Origin: Bryopsis sp. KO-2023 | Lineage: Eukaryota > Chlorophyta > Ulvophyceae > Bryopsidales > Bryopsidaceae | Length of the DNA: 64,000 nucleotides | Assembly (NCBI GenBank): GCA_030272585.1 | Contig: BSYQ01000001.1 | Location: 3,038,001-3,102,000, forward strand | Reading direction: 5' to 3' | Made by a program: the position numbers and the translations under genes | Notes under the pieces: model-generated | What the model was told of the DNA's origin: nothing | Databases searched by the model: none | What the model saw: only the letters and a program-made list of their open reading frames with translations | In this document: one piece after another, positions 11,224 to 23,800 of the stretch | How the letters are laid out: each line of letters begins with the position of its first letter | Numbering within the stretch: the stretch's first letter is position 1

Positions 11224-14039
11224 TCACCCTGCATTCCCGTCCATGAGGCAGATATTACTTCGGAATACCATTTCATCAGCTGAATAGCCAGCCAGCTCTT
11301 CGTCAAAAACATCGGAGCTCTTTCCGATAACGCTCTCCATTGCCTGGTGAACAAGTCCCCAAAACATGAAATTAATACCAATAAACTACTAAAAATAGTT
11401 AGGGTTTTCAGCAACTCGCTGAAAATGTACTGTGGAGGTGTATACTCACATCTCTCGAGTAATTTGTGAGCGCTTGTGCGAATTCGTTGCCGTCCTTGTC
11501 ACACAACGAAACACAGTCCTGCAACAAAAACCAGCATTTTTTTCAGCTCAACACATACTCCAATTTTCAGAAACAAGCAATCATGGACGCACACCACACA
11601 CCATTTCCGAAAAATCTCCAGTTGTTTTCACGATGCCCGCCGCAAATAGGGAGCTGTGTTTGCAAACTGCATCAACAGCTCCATCATCCATCCAGATGGT
11701 ACCTCGTACAGGAACTGGAAGAACACCATCACAAAATTCAATCAAAATCCGAAACTTCTCTCAAATTCAAATGCAGAAGTGGATGCCTCCAATGGACAGG
11801 TGCATGACATATCCCCGAAATAAACTCACCACTCAGGATCCATCTCTTCCTTCCCATGACTCGTCCCGTAGTTTGAAAGACTGTTCCCACTCGCTCACCA
11901 GACAAAATTCGAAGCACATTTTCAGGGTCCTTTGATGAGCAAATAGCCTATTGAAGAAAAAAAAAACACAACCCGGTGTGTAAGAATCACAGCATTTACA
12001 AAACAAACAGGGGTCGACAGAGACCCAAAAGATTTCTAAGCAACGACGACTGGTACTCACAACTTGTGCCCCGGCTGGGGTTGCTAGCCTGGCAGCAGTC
12101 AGCTTAGTGTGCATTCCTCCTGAACCCCACTGAGTTCCTGCTGTCGACGTATCAACGCACAACCTATGTACATCTTCGACGATGTGGATTGGTTGAGCAT
12201 TGGGATTATCCTGGTCACACCAGCAAACAAAAACCACTTCAAGACAACGTGGCTTTCCATTGATGCACTTTAACGACTTTAAAAAAGCATCAACAAACGG
12301 ACTATCCACAGCACTCTTCAAAAACTCAAATACAGGTATCTCATCAACTCACTCTTGGATTTTCCGAGTACAAGCATGAGACATCCGTCAGAAGGAATAG
12401 CCAATCTGCCTCGCACATGACTGCAATCTGGGAAATTGAAAGGCAACACCGACTGTCAGAAACATGCATCGCAAATGAACCATAACTATGCACCTCAAGC
12501 TAAACAAGGTAGGATACGAAAAAAGATAAAAACAGCAAATGCAGGAAAGATGTGGTTACCTTCGCTGACAGTGTGTCATTGTCTCCAATGCGGAGCTCTT
12601 CGATGGCAACAGTGTCCTGCAATTCACACGGAAAAAAACTCGTGATCACTATTAAAGAAGACTAAAAACACTGCGCTTCTTTCCTTCACATTTCGCAACC
12701 ACCGGTAGGGGGCAGCACAACCGATATTCATGAAAACAGCAAACCCAGAAAAAACAACAAAAAAACCCCTAAACTCCCCACAACAGAGCTGTTCCTCTTG
12801 TGAAGAGAAAAAAGAAACAGATTTACATGCACTTACGTTTTCGTTTGCCACCGGCACAACCCCGTAATTGAACAAGGCTCGGAAAGTGTTCCTGGTGTTA
12901 AGATATTGATGGCGATGAGCAAAGACGTCATTATCCACTAGGACTTGAGCACATTTCTAGAACCACAAAATCATGTCAGCAACCGAACCCCTGCTTCTAC
13001 CGACTGTTCTAGACAAGGTCTAATAGTTTTTTTCCTTACAGTGACGTGTAGTGTGCGTTCAGTGCTCCTCATCTTAACACTATCCAAAAATAAACAGGTC
13101 AAACTGACATAAACAGGCCAACGAGAAAAATCGGGGTGTATTATTACTTATTTATTAAGTTTATCAGTACGATCATTCGATGGGCTTACAAGTTCTCCTT
13201 GCCACAGGTCGCACACTCTTCAGTGGTAGGGGCTATCCGAAAAAGAATCAGCCAACCAACCAGCGCCATTGCAGTTCAAACTGTTTTAGTGGAAAGCCAA
13301 GGAGCACAACATAGACTTTAATGTGTCCAGAAAAACCCTTTTTCTCTCTCTCTCTCTCTCACACACACTCTCACTCATTCAGAAGAGTGTCTGTATGTCT
13401 GTCTCTCTCTCACTCTCTCCCCCCCCCCCTCGCTCTTGTTATTATACTCTCAGAAAATACCACCCAAAGAAAAAAAACCTCCCTACATACTTCCTTCAGC
13501 TCACCATTCCGACGGCACCAAATAATTCCTCGTAGTATCTCATGAGGTGCACTTGACCAACTGCTGCCATCGCTTGTTTGTCGGATATACCTTCTGGTCG
13601 ATTCTTCAATCCCATCAAGTGGCAGCCCACTCCCACGCCTCCGCTCGTGACTATAACAACTTGGTGTCCTAGGAAATAAACATTTTACGACAGGCCTCAA
13701 GAAACAAAAAAAGAACGCCTCGCGGGCGACAGTGCATGCCCGCGTCAGGAAAGCGTTCATGTCTGACGTAAGATTTCAAGATCCCCTAGAGAGTTACCCT
13801 CGTCGTGTAGCGACCGGACTATTTCGCAAATCTTTGCCATGACGCTCAGGCGTAGGGTTCCTTGATCGGCGTTCAACAAGCTTGACGTTCCGACTTTGAT
13901 AACCTAAGCAGTACGGTGCAGTGACTTCAGTCGGGAGCGAAAGCGTCGGGTGCAGGAAAAAAAAACCGAAAACCAACAGCTGTCTTACGATGATCTGCTT
14001 CTTCAAGCCTTCGAAAAAACCGCTGTATGTGCGCAGCAT
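11224..14039 (-). CDS. Glutamate 5-kinase, stand-alone ProB type with PUA domain
   Basis: Eleven exons: 14039-13989, 13903-13798, 13668-13505, 12956-12837, 12616-12560, 12427-12353, 12210-12061, 11947-11830, 11714-11602, 11518-11450, 11343-11224. Phase closes to 380 aa, the normal ProB length. The enzyme phosphorylates glutamate to gamma-glutamyl phosphate, the first step of proline synthesis. Amino-acid-kinase blocks run in order: VIKVGTSSLLN, GHQVVIVTSGGVGVGC, LNTRNTFRALFNYGVVPVAN, DTVAIEELRIGDNDTLSAK, DWLFLLTDV, WGSGGMHTKLTAARLATPAGA and GRKRWIL-type end. The last about 80 residues form the PUA domain, ending with the LTNYSRD...GYSADEMVFRSNICLM pattern of bacterial ProB. Land plants carry this activity in bifunctional P5CS; this gene is unfused. 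No targeting peptide is obvious. A 33-nt frame at 13040-13072 also keeps phase but is probably not an exon. Confidence 0.93.
13342..13436. repeat. CT/CA microsatellite and C run in ProB intron
   Basis: Plus-strand CT repeats, a short CA tract, a second CT tract and a run of about ten C. It lies inside the glutamate 5-kinase intron between 12957 and 13504. Confidence 0.85.
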
Positions 14040-15564
14040 CTTGTTTTCGTTTTATTTGAAAAGTTTTTTTCTTCTCGCGATGGTTCAGAATTGAACGCAG
14101 CAAAACTGTGGAAAAAAACGTGAGACGAGTAGCGAATAAGGCTGGATTCTTGGTGTGCTCCCTTGATTTGTAGTCTCGCTCCGTTCCAATTAACCCTCAT
14201 TAATCGCGTTTTTCAACAACACAGTCGACACTGAGAAGGGCAACGGACACGCAGGTGCGTTCTGCGGTTTTGTGTGGCTGTGGAGCCCCCACATGAGGTG
14301 ACTGAAATGGCCAGGCCACGGCCAGGTAGACCCAGCCTGCCAGCATTTCCCTTGGTCCAAAGCCGCCTCCCACCATCCTTTTCGCACGAATCACGCCCAA
14401 CAGCCTGTTGGAAGCTTCTGTCCTATTGCAAACCAGTCACTCCGCGGCTCGCTGAGGAATCCAGCGATCCCCTAAACTCCACATAGCTGACCCAACAGAT
14501 ATGTCTGCTCAAGATATCTCCCAATCCGAAACACAATGCAATTCCTCTCACTAGGACCTGGGAGGGAAGGGTGTTGAAAACAAGGTTCTATCAAGAGACT
14601 CTGTTTTTCTGCTCCCACTGTTGCTTTTGTTACCAGCTGATAAAACTGTGTAACTTACACTTGCCAAAAATCTGCTCAAAGACAGGGTCCTCTTCCCTTC
14701 CACCAGTTCATCCTAAGGATCCCTTTCTGCTGCGTTACTGTCCCCATCAAAACCTGAGTGATCTTTGACTTTCTGATTACCACTCATCACAAATAACCAA
14801 AAACAGTCCATTCCATTCTAATGGGTTTTACACTGCACATTTCACTACAACTTACTCAGCTCTCCCTCAGTTTGGCTTGATTGTAAGAAATCTTGGGACT
14901 TTGCAAAACTGCCTTCCCCAAACACTGAATGAAAAAACTTGCTGAGTGGAAGGCCCCATTTGAAGAGCTCTTGAAAATTGATCAGTTTTTGGGAGTGAAC
15001 AGCTGCTAAGCTTGTGTGGCCAGTCATACTCTGGATACTTGCTGAGCGGAAAGATATAGGGGGTGAACATTATTTGGCAATCGGTTTTTCTACGGTGACT
15101 GTTGTTAGAGTTTCAATCAAACAACACCTCACCTCACCTCATTGGGGTGACATGCTTTACAATCTCAACGTTGTGTAGCGACCGGTCAAGATTTTTCGTG
15201 AGGAGTCTTGCATTAAAAATTCCCCACACCAACATAGACACAGAGCAACTCTGGCACCTCATGCAGATTCCCAATATTCGATCTCACCATTACAAACAGT
15301 GTCGAAAAAAACCCATTGCAATTTGAAAGATGATCAGAAACCTATTCCACCTAACGACCTTCCAAGAGCCCCCCCTCCGTCCCCCTTTTCTCCCCCTCTA
15401 TTCAAATCCTTGGCACACATCATCTCCACAGCCTCCCCTCTACAACAATACATCTCAACCCTAACCCTGCGCACTGCCTCCACCGATAATACATCATGCT
15501 ACCTATCAATTCTCTGCTTATTCTCCTAACAATGAGACCTCCTCCCTTCATGGAGCAAATCGTT
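14040..15564. other. Spacer upstream of ProB gene
   Basis: About 1.5 kb between two minus-strand genes. The left end should hold the glutamate 5-kinase promoter and the right end the cyclin 3' UTR. I see no exon with family motifs. A short partial echo, CTTGCTGAG(T/C)GGAA, occurs near 14939 and 15039. Confidence 0.45.
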
Positions 15565-17179
15565 TCAGTCTTGCACGTCAAGGATTCTCTGTTCCCCCTC
15601 CCCCTCCGACCCGTTTGAAAATTCCTTCACACATGGGTTTTCAGGTATTGGGATCGTAGTGTCCAAGCTGCTGTCTTCGTAGAGCTGGAGAAACGCTTGC
15701 AGAACCTCTGCACATACACAGGAAACTCCTGGAGCACTGTAAACTCTGACTGGGGCGTATTCGACACGACAGACCTGAGAAAATTCACTGACTTGATGAA
15801 TGACATGGAAGCAGATCTGTTCCTTATCGATTTATACTTCCTGCATGCATTTTCTTGCTTGAATGGAACGAAACGAGGCACTGACCTGGAGATCTCTGAA
15901 TGTCAGCATTCTCCCACAGCACCGAGTGATCCACCTCAACATCTTTGATTGCGCAAGCAAAGGTCAAAGCTCCAGCTGCCAGGGCTTCCGAGGGAAACCT
16001 CACGCACAAGTTGCTCCTCATGCTGCGGACAAGCACAATATCGTCAGGAGATCCAAACGACAGGATTCCACCCCCCCCCCCCCTCCCCCTCCCCTGGAGA
16101 AATACAGCTTCAACCAGGGACTAACGACTTTCATGGGTTCTCACCAGTCATTCAGGAGATTCAGGGAGAGCTGGGCCACGCTGTTGGGACCCCTCTGATT
16201 TGCGAGGTCGAATTTAGTGACCAGCTTCAGCATGTGAGTGTGAGGGGATGTCCAGCTGAAGTCAAATCCCACAATGCTCAACACCACTCGCTCCGTCTGA
16301 ATGACTTGTTCGCACATCATGTCCAGAAACCTCTGCAGCATGACACAGCCATGCAGCACAACAAATCTTTACAGAAAGCAAACCCACAAAAATGGCTGAA
16401 ACGTAACATGGCTTAGTTTTGCAATGAAAGGCAGCATACCAGATCGTTGAGCATCTGTCTCAGTTGGCGATTTCCTTTGCATTTCAGAACCCAGGCTGCC
16501 ACTATGATTTCTTTTGGGGGCCTGCACGACTCGTTGATCTTGCCAGCCAAAAACAGGCTTGCCACTGCAATCAGCTGGAAAACAGACCCAAACAGTTCAT
16601 AGAAAAACATCACAAGAAACCAAATTTCCTCAACTTTCCGTTGCTCAATCGGCAAGCACAAATCAACAACTGAGGGATTCTGCCAAAACAAAGCATGGGT
16701 TTGAAGGGTTCAGGATGGAGCAATGAATATAGCACTGGAAGAATGTCTGCAGTTGGAGCACCCAGGTGCTTTTCTGATAATGTTGAAACTCACGAATCGG
16801 TCGTTCCTCCTGGTAGATCGTCGGGAAAAGTATAGATGGAACAAATGCATTGCCGAGCATATTGCCCATTGAGGACTGCAAACAGACATCAAAGTCGTAA
16901 ATTAGCATGAAAACCCCCGAAATCCTTCACTTGAAAAGAAAAAAACTGGGCAAAACAGAATCTACAAAGCTTGCATGAGGGATTTCGTTTTGCTGGTTTT
17001 CCTTACAATCCAATTTTGATGCCTGTGTCTTGAATCAAAGCGCATGTGCCTCGCAAATGTCGGTTTTCGACCTCTTCGGAGACTCCATCCCTCCGAGACG
17101 CGGTTTCATCAAACGATGGCAACGCCTGGCGCCAGTCGGGTTCGACAGGGGACTGGGGCTCGCTTTCTTGTGCATGCAT
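15565..17179 (-). CDS. Cyclin, T/K type
   Basis: Six exons: 17179-17007, 16875-16794, 16574-16440, 16332-16145, 16022-15886, 15707-15565. Phase closes to 285 aa. T/K/L-type cyclins activate CDK9/CDK12-class kinases that phosphorylate the RNA polymerase II tail. The N-terminal cyclin fold shows SRRDGVSEEVENRHLR, FPQWAICSAMHLFHLYF, STRRNDRF, then LIAVASLFLAGKINESCRPP, which is the typical LFLAGK.EE.PRP helix. The second cyclin repeat has ERVVLSIVGFDFSWTSPHTH, a LAQVAWNF-like helix, and LCVRFPSEALAAGALTFACA. The tail is short and acidic (EGEGEQ), without the His-rich or CTD-like extension of animal cyclin T. The first in-frame ATG in exon 1 is used. Assignment to T rather than K or L is by resemblance only. 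Confidence 0.88.
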
Positions 17180-17680
17180 TCTGAATCGTTGATGCAACAA
17201 AGCGGCTGGCTGTCGGTGAGACTGCTAGGCATGAAGTGTACTGCACTCGTACCACTCCACCAAGAGCAGCCCAAAGTCGCCAGTCAGTTGTGAGCTGTGG
17301 GCGCCTTATCCTGATCTTTTTTGGTTTTCAAGGTGGAGTTTTATTAACCTTGGCAGGATTGATCTGTTTTCACAGTCTCCCCATCTTCCATCCCATATTG
17401 GTGTTGGTGGCTGGTATTCGGAGAAAAATTAAGACAAGAAAAAGACACCATAGAATTGGACCTTGTTGAGAAAATTGTTTTTTTGGATCCAATTATTCGA
17501 TTGGCAGGGTTTCCCCTGGACACTCCCCCCGACAATGTCGAAGATACAGCACAAAACAGCACCAAATTACATATGCACAGAACAGGATGGCATTCCTTCC
17601 AGCAACAGACCATCACAAGCTGCATCTCAACAACAGGGCAAATGAGGTCTACAAAAAACAGCAACCATGCACGCTAATCT
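17180..17680. other. Spacer between CABIN1-like stop and cyclin start
   Basis: A 501-bp gap between two minus-strand genes. It should hold the cyclin promoter and the CABIN1-like 3' UTR. No coding signal is seen. Confidence 0.5.
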
Positions 17681-17830
17681 CTAGAATGTACTAAAGTGTT
17701 GCGAAAAAGCAGCAGCAAATGAGCCAGATGCATCCTCCTCTTCCTCCTCGTTCACCATTGCTTCGTTTCCAGCTGGTGGTGCTGAAGTCGCTGCTGGTGA
17801 GTCATTATCGATCGTTAAATCCACAACATC
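17681..17830 (-). other. CABIN1-like C-terminal exon with SUMO-interacting motif
   Basis: The last exon opens with DVVDLTIDNDS, a hydrophobic core flanked by acids that matches the SUMO-interacting motif consensus. An acidic tail, NEEEEEDAS, follows. The human protein also ends in an acidic stretch. The SIM call is by pattern only. Confidence 0.55.
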
Positions 17831-20800
17831 CTGTCCAGACATGCGCTCAAGATGGCTCCAGTTCTTTACTACAATTATGATTCTTGAAATTGACATTGTC
17901 AATGAGAATTTTAACCTGCCATGACTAGATGCCATCGACAGGGATAATGCTGTTGACCCCACAACAGGAGCAGTCGTCCCCAATCAAAACCAGGTCAATT
18001 TCTTTATCACAGCAAAGTGCAACGTCTTCTTACAGGTATTTAACACCCCCAAAATTCATGAAACGCTGCATTCGAACGTGCTCTTTTTCACAAAATCCAA
18101 ACAGATGGACTCTTGTGCTACAAATGCTTCCTGCACCCCTACCGATTTGTCTCTCTCCAACGACTCCTTTCTTGGCTGCGTTGGCTTGACCTCCACAGAT
18201 GGAACGCTCACGAGTTTGGCCACCCCCTGAACAAGCAGCCCCTTTTGTTCAGGGATTAACGAAGCAACACCTGACACACGCAACCCTGCCTCTTCGGGCG
18301 AGAAAAAGGCAACACCCGCAGTCCTCACAATGGGAGGCACGGCGTGCAGAAGAACATTCGACTTTTTGGACAACTGGGTGGAGACAGCAGCATGGGGTGG
18401 TGGGGGGGCACAAGCCTGTTCTGATTGCGGAGGCGAAGGTTGATCTTGTGCGGGCACAATTTTTATCAATTCTTCGCATCGACGCAGAAGGTGGGAGAGT
18501 TTTCCACCGACGGAAGTGATATCATGCAGATCGCCACCATGCAATCCATACAGCCTCTGGCACAGAGCTTCCAACTCGTCCCGCATGACTGCGGAGAGGT
18601 GTTGCTCCAATCCCTTCCCCACATTGACCAAGCGAAGGAGTCCCTGCCAACAACAACATCACGATTAAGTGAGTGGTTTCGCTTGACCGGACCGGGAACA
18701 TCAAGGGCAATCAGTTTCTTCTTATTGGTCTTCTGAATCTTTGACTGTGGTACCTCATGCACCAACTTCTTGCTCGGGGTCGAAAGTGCAGCGGTGGAGC
18801 TGTTGACAGTCAGTATGGGGCCGAGGTTCCTTCTGACCACGTCCATCGCACCACGACAGACCCGATTGGCTAAGATCCGCACAGGAGAGATGGGCATCAA
18901 TCTTTTCAGGAAGCGTTTTCGAATCATGCACGCCAGCTGCTCCAGACACATGATGTTCCCTGTCTGCTCCAGCAACACAACGAAAGCCCTGGCATAAGAT
19001 GCGAGGTCTTGGGCGACCAAGTCAGCAGAGGGGATCGGAGGTTGCCCAGAAACGGAAATTCCAGCCTTGTTCGTCTCTCCAAGCACATCCTGGAGGGCAA
19101 CCGTGATGCAAGAAAGCCAGAACCCCTCTGCACCACATGATCGAAACACAACTCAGCCAACTTTTTTCTACCCCTCCCCCCAGGAAAAGCCACCCAAAAA
19201 ATCGTGATGCCCGGTGGTGTGAGTGTGTTGAGTGATTCAAGCCTTTTGAAAAATTCTGCCAGATTGATTTTGACAGCAAATTGACGCACCACTCTTCCCC
19301 TCCACCGCATGCTCATAGAATGTGTTGAAAAGCAGCTGCAGAACTGGGAAGCACTCCTCTGGAACAGAAATCTTTGAAGAGTTTTGGCTTCCTTGAAGTT
19401 CTTCGCTTCTCTCCCTATCCACGGCTCGAGCCAGATCCGGTGAGAATTTCTTGGATAGGTGTTGGTGCACACACACCAGAAAAACGCCCAGAGCCTTCAC
19501 ACCCATATCTTGGAGCACATGGCTGCAGAACAAAACAAATCAATAAGAAAACGCTTTTCCTCTCCTCTATATCGGACTCGATGGAGCTTTCAACCAACGA
19601 AAAAAAAAAAAAGGGAAAAATTTGCTGTTTTCTGTTCTTGAATGTCGGTCAAAATACGTGTTTCATCAGACGGGGTGCAAGGTCGAGCACACTCTATTGT
19701 GAGGGATGGACAGAATCTAGCAAAACTGGAAAAGATAGGCTCATTTCCGCAATGAACTCACTACGATCCATCAGTCTCGCTACGGAGCTCCGAGGCTCCC
19801 TCCAGCTTGCCACTTCTCAACACCTTTGCGGCAGCTTCCAGTGTTTCGTAGTCCCCCAAGTGAAACAACACCTACACTCCAACAAACAATTTATAGCTTT
19901 TCATACTTGGGGGGAAGTCTTTGAATCACTGCTGCTGCTGAATCACGACCTGAAGAAAGCCTCCCTTGTTTTTTGGGATGCAATTTCAGGGAGGACAGGA
20001 AAAAAACCCACTGGAAGCGTGAAAAGAAAACGGACAAAAATCTACCTTGAAGTATAGCATGAGGTATTTTCGAATTGCCCCAGCAAATTTCCTGATTGGC
20101 TCTTCCAACCCGGGTCCAGCAACTCCTGGTGGTCTGAAGCCCCAGTGACCGACTGGGCTCCCCTCCACTGGGACAGACCGGCTCGAATCTTCCACAGGGC
20201 TTGCTCTACGTGATTTATTTTGGCTACCTCTCTTCCTTGATCCCGAAAACACCTGCAAGAATTCAACACTGCTTTATGTAACCACCTCCTCGTCTTTATT
20301 CAGCCAAAAAAGCATCAAGTTTTAGATCAAAACACCATCCAGAAAACTCATTGTCCCCCACATTTCTTTGAGCATTTTTATCCAAGGAAAGTTGATTTTG
20401 GACCGATCAAATAGTGCACATGGAAAGCTGTTTCCAGAACCTGGCATGGTTTAGTTTGATCACCTCGGGATCAATTCGTGTCATGCTGATGCAAAAAGGC
20501 TTTTTTCCTTGGACGAAAAGCTGTCGAATATGGGAGCCTGCTCCTTCATAATTCCCCTTCTTGAAATATGCCAAAGCCAGATGATAGTGGACCTTGTGAT
20601 ATGTCCCCACTTTCCCTCGGCAAAACTCCAGGGCCTCCCGGCAATCGTCAAATATGACCTGATTACCATTCACTCTTAACCAACCTTCGGATTCCTCTTC
20701 AAGATCAACTAAGACTCAATGAAGCGATCGGAAACTGCAGGAGTGAATTGCCGTAACCCCTACCTGACATTTTTTCTCCGTCTCAGTGGAATCACTGAAA

Positions 20801-23800
20801 TCCTGCTGCTGGTTGGCTGGATCGAACACATATCTTGCAAGCATAAATGAAGGAGACCTCCATGTCAGTCGAAGATCCTACCACAAACTGACACCAAGGC
20901 ATCCAAATCCGAAAAACACAGAGAGGACAGAAACACAATCATACAGTTCAAAGCACATCTTCACACAAACACACTCACTTGGTCAACAGCTTCCAATCCC
21001 TACACCCTCTCATCAACAGTTTCAACCTTGTCGAATGCAGCTTATATATGGGATCCACAAGTCCGCCCTCGTGCAAGCTTGCGAGATGGGCCGCCTCCGC
21101 AAACAAATCCATGACCTTCTCCTCGTAGCCTGGGTTCTTCAGTTTCCAAATCATCCGGCCCAGGTACAGGGGGAAACTCCACTCCTGGTCAAAAATCCTC
21201 CTGGATGTTTCCCACCACGAAATCCCAGCAAGACAAGTCTCCTGCATCCATCCACACCATACAAATTTTAAACCAAGAAGGATGTCTGTGTTTTGAAATC
21301 GATTGAACAAAAAAAACCAAAGAGTGTGGAAGCTGCTGCTTCGATTTTCCAGTGGAGGAAGTCCCCAACTAGTTATGCAAAAAAAGGATAAATTTGTTGC
21401 TCTCTGGAAAGACCTGAAGGTTTGCGTTGGGAGGAGCTGGGAATGTACCTTTTCCTCCTCGTCAAGGGTGCCCTCCAGATGTGTGTCATAATGAAAAGGC
21501 GGGGACCGTTGCAATCGACAATACAGAATCTCTGCGATCATTTCTTCTGCTGATGCTTGCTCATCTTGAAAGGCAAACTTTTGGCAGAGGAGCCGTAGAA
21601 CCAGGTAGCACTTTTTCTGGTATCTCAGAAACAGATCGATTCTTTCCATGTGCTCTTCGGAGCTCACGAACTCGTTTGCATGGAGCTCCCGAGCTGCGCA
21701 GTCCAACATCGAATTCACTGCTTCCTAATGACACACAGAAATGAACTGATTTTCAGAAGATGGTGGTGAAAAAAAACAAAACAAAAAAAAACTGAAGCGT
21801 GGGAAGGTGCTCATATTCGTTTCTCCAGAAAGCAAAAAAGCAGCAGAAGGAAAATATACATATCTATATTTGGAAAACGCACTCACAAGAAACCTATCAT
21901 ATTTTCGAAGCACAAAAAATTGATCTTCAGTGTGAAGGGACAAGGCAAGGTGAAAAAAAAAATGAAAATGAAAAAAAAAAAATAATAATGAAAATAAACA
22001 GTTTTAGGGAGAGAGCGGCATCGATATTTTTTGCTGCAGTTCACCTTGTAGAAAATAGCGAGAGTTTCCCAAGTCCACGCCCTTTCGGGATTGAAAGTGA
22101 TGTCTAATTTCAGAAACCTGACCTGCCGCTCCACCAGTTCTGTCCCCCTCGGCCCTAAAATCCCTCCATTGCTTGTGGTATCCAATGCAGACCTCAACCC
22201 AGAAAGTCCAGTCCAATAGTACAGGCGTTCGTAAATGTTCCTGAGAAGGAAAAACAAGCTCAAAAAATGTAAGAAAAATTGCAAAAATTCCCACTCGATT
22301 AGCAGCTGGAAATGATCGACACATGACGCCCACCCAAAAAAAAAGGTTCTGAGGTGACGTATTGAATCGCTTATGCTTTTTTTTCCTTGGAGGAGTGAAA
22401 AACTCGACACTCTTTTCCAGTCTTTTCTTTCTGAAATCAGAAAGATCCTATATTTCCTTCACAGGGGTGTGTCGACTCTGGCAAGAAAACACCCGTTTCT
22501 GTCCTCAGGCATTTTTCAATCCAAGATTTAAAAATTACTTGTGCTGGAGAGCCTCCAGGTCATTCAATCGCTCCTTCGAATCCGAAGCAAGCCAACTGGG
22601 CAAAACCCCAGCTTGCAAAGAACTCTCCATTTGGTCGTCATCCTGCAGCAATCTGTTGATTCCGATCCTGGAAAGCAATTCTTCGGGTGGCTGTGGAATC
22701 AAATCAGCCAGTTTCGTCAACAGCTCCTCGCAATGCTCGAATTGCTCGGAATCGTGGTCTTCCAGCTTCTGGAAATATGGCTCCACATAACTCCACACTT
22801 TCAATGCCTGCTCTTTATCCAACACAGCCCTGCACACAGAAAAACCCAGAAAACACACCTCCGTAACTAGAGGTAGAATTTAAATTAACAAAAAACCCTA
22901 CTGTGTTCGATTATTGCTTGCCGTTTCCTCCATGCTTCCTGTGGGAAAGACTATTCTTGGATTGCATGCTTGGAATTACCTCTTTTCTTTGTCCACCACC
23001 AGCCTCTGCCCCCATTGAGTGTGTTTTTTCGCACAAACTTTCACGCCATACAAGCTCTCCAAACAATACGATAGACCTTCCGTGCAATTGGCTGATATCG
23101 AACACCGGTTGAGGCTTTCGAATTCATGCTGATCATTGCTGGACTGAATGCTGCTGCTGACCACGCTCAAACAGAAGTGCAGAATTTTGTTGAAGGTGAG
23201 ATCGTCGTTGAAAGTGAAAGCCACGGCGTTCCGGTCCTCCAGCAAAGAGAGCAATGCCGAACACATTTGATGCATGGACTCCAGATCGCTGGAAAAATGG
23301 GGATGCATTCGATGCAAGCATAAAACAAAAACGGCTGCATCGTGCAAAGCCCTTTGTCTCCTCCTCTCCATCGTCTGGTTTCGAATTAGTACGGTGATTC
23401 GCCAGTAACACCTGCCGATACAGCATCGCATTGTTATGCAGAGTTAAGAAGGCACACCCCCAGCGAATGGGATTCATGCCGGGTCCTGCCAGATCATATT
23501 CAATCGAATTCAACGCAACCGAGATTGTCAATCCAAATGCAAAGAGAGAAAAAGCACACCCAATGCGGCCAATGTTCATTTAGTCTTTTGTTGTGGTTGT
23601 TTTTCTTTCTTTTTTTTTTCGGGGGGGGGGGAGATTTGCTCACCATTCTAAGTGCTGTATTGCTTTCACAAGGACGATATGCATCAGTTGAATATTGGGT
23701 GGAAGTTTGAGCTTCTGAAAGCTCTTCCCGAATCCCAGCAAGTCCATGTGCTCTTCGAAGTAGCACACAAAGTTTTCCACCTCTTGAAATCGGGGTGCAA

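Noticed and set aside
13040..13072. 33-nt phase-consistent exon in the ProB gene
   Set aside because: Skipping it gives VGM joined to KCAQVLVDND, which matches the family; including it inserts 11 unrelated residues.
19022..19279. Minus-strand frame MLSKSIWQNFSKG...
   Set aside because: It covers an intron of the CABIN1-like gene and lacks family similarity.
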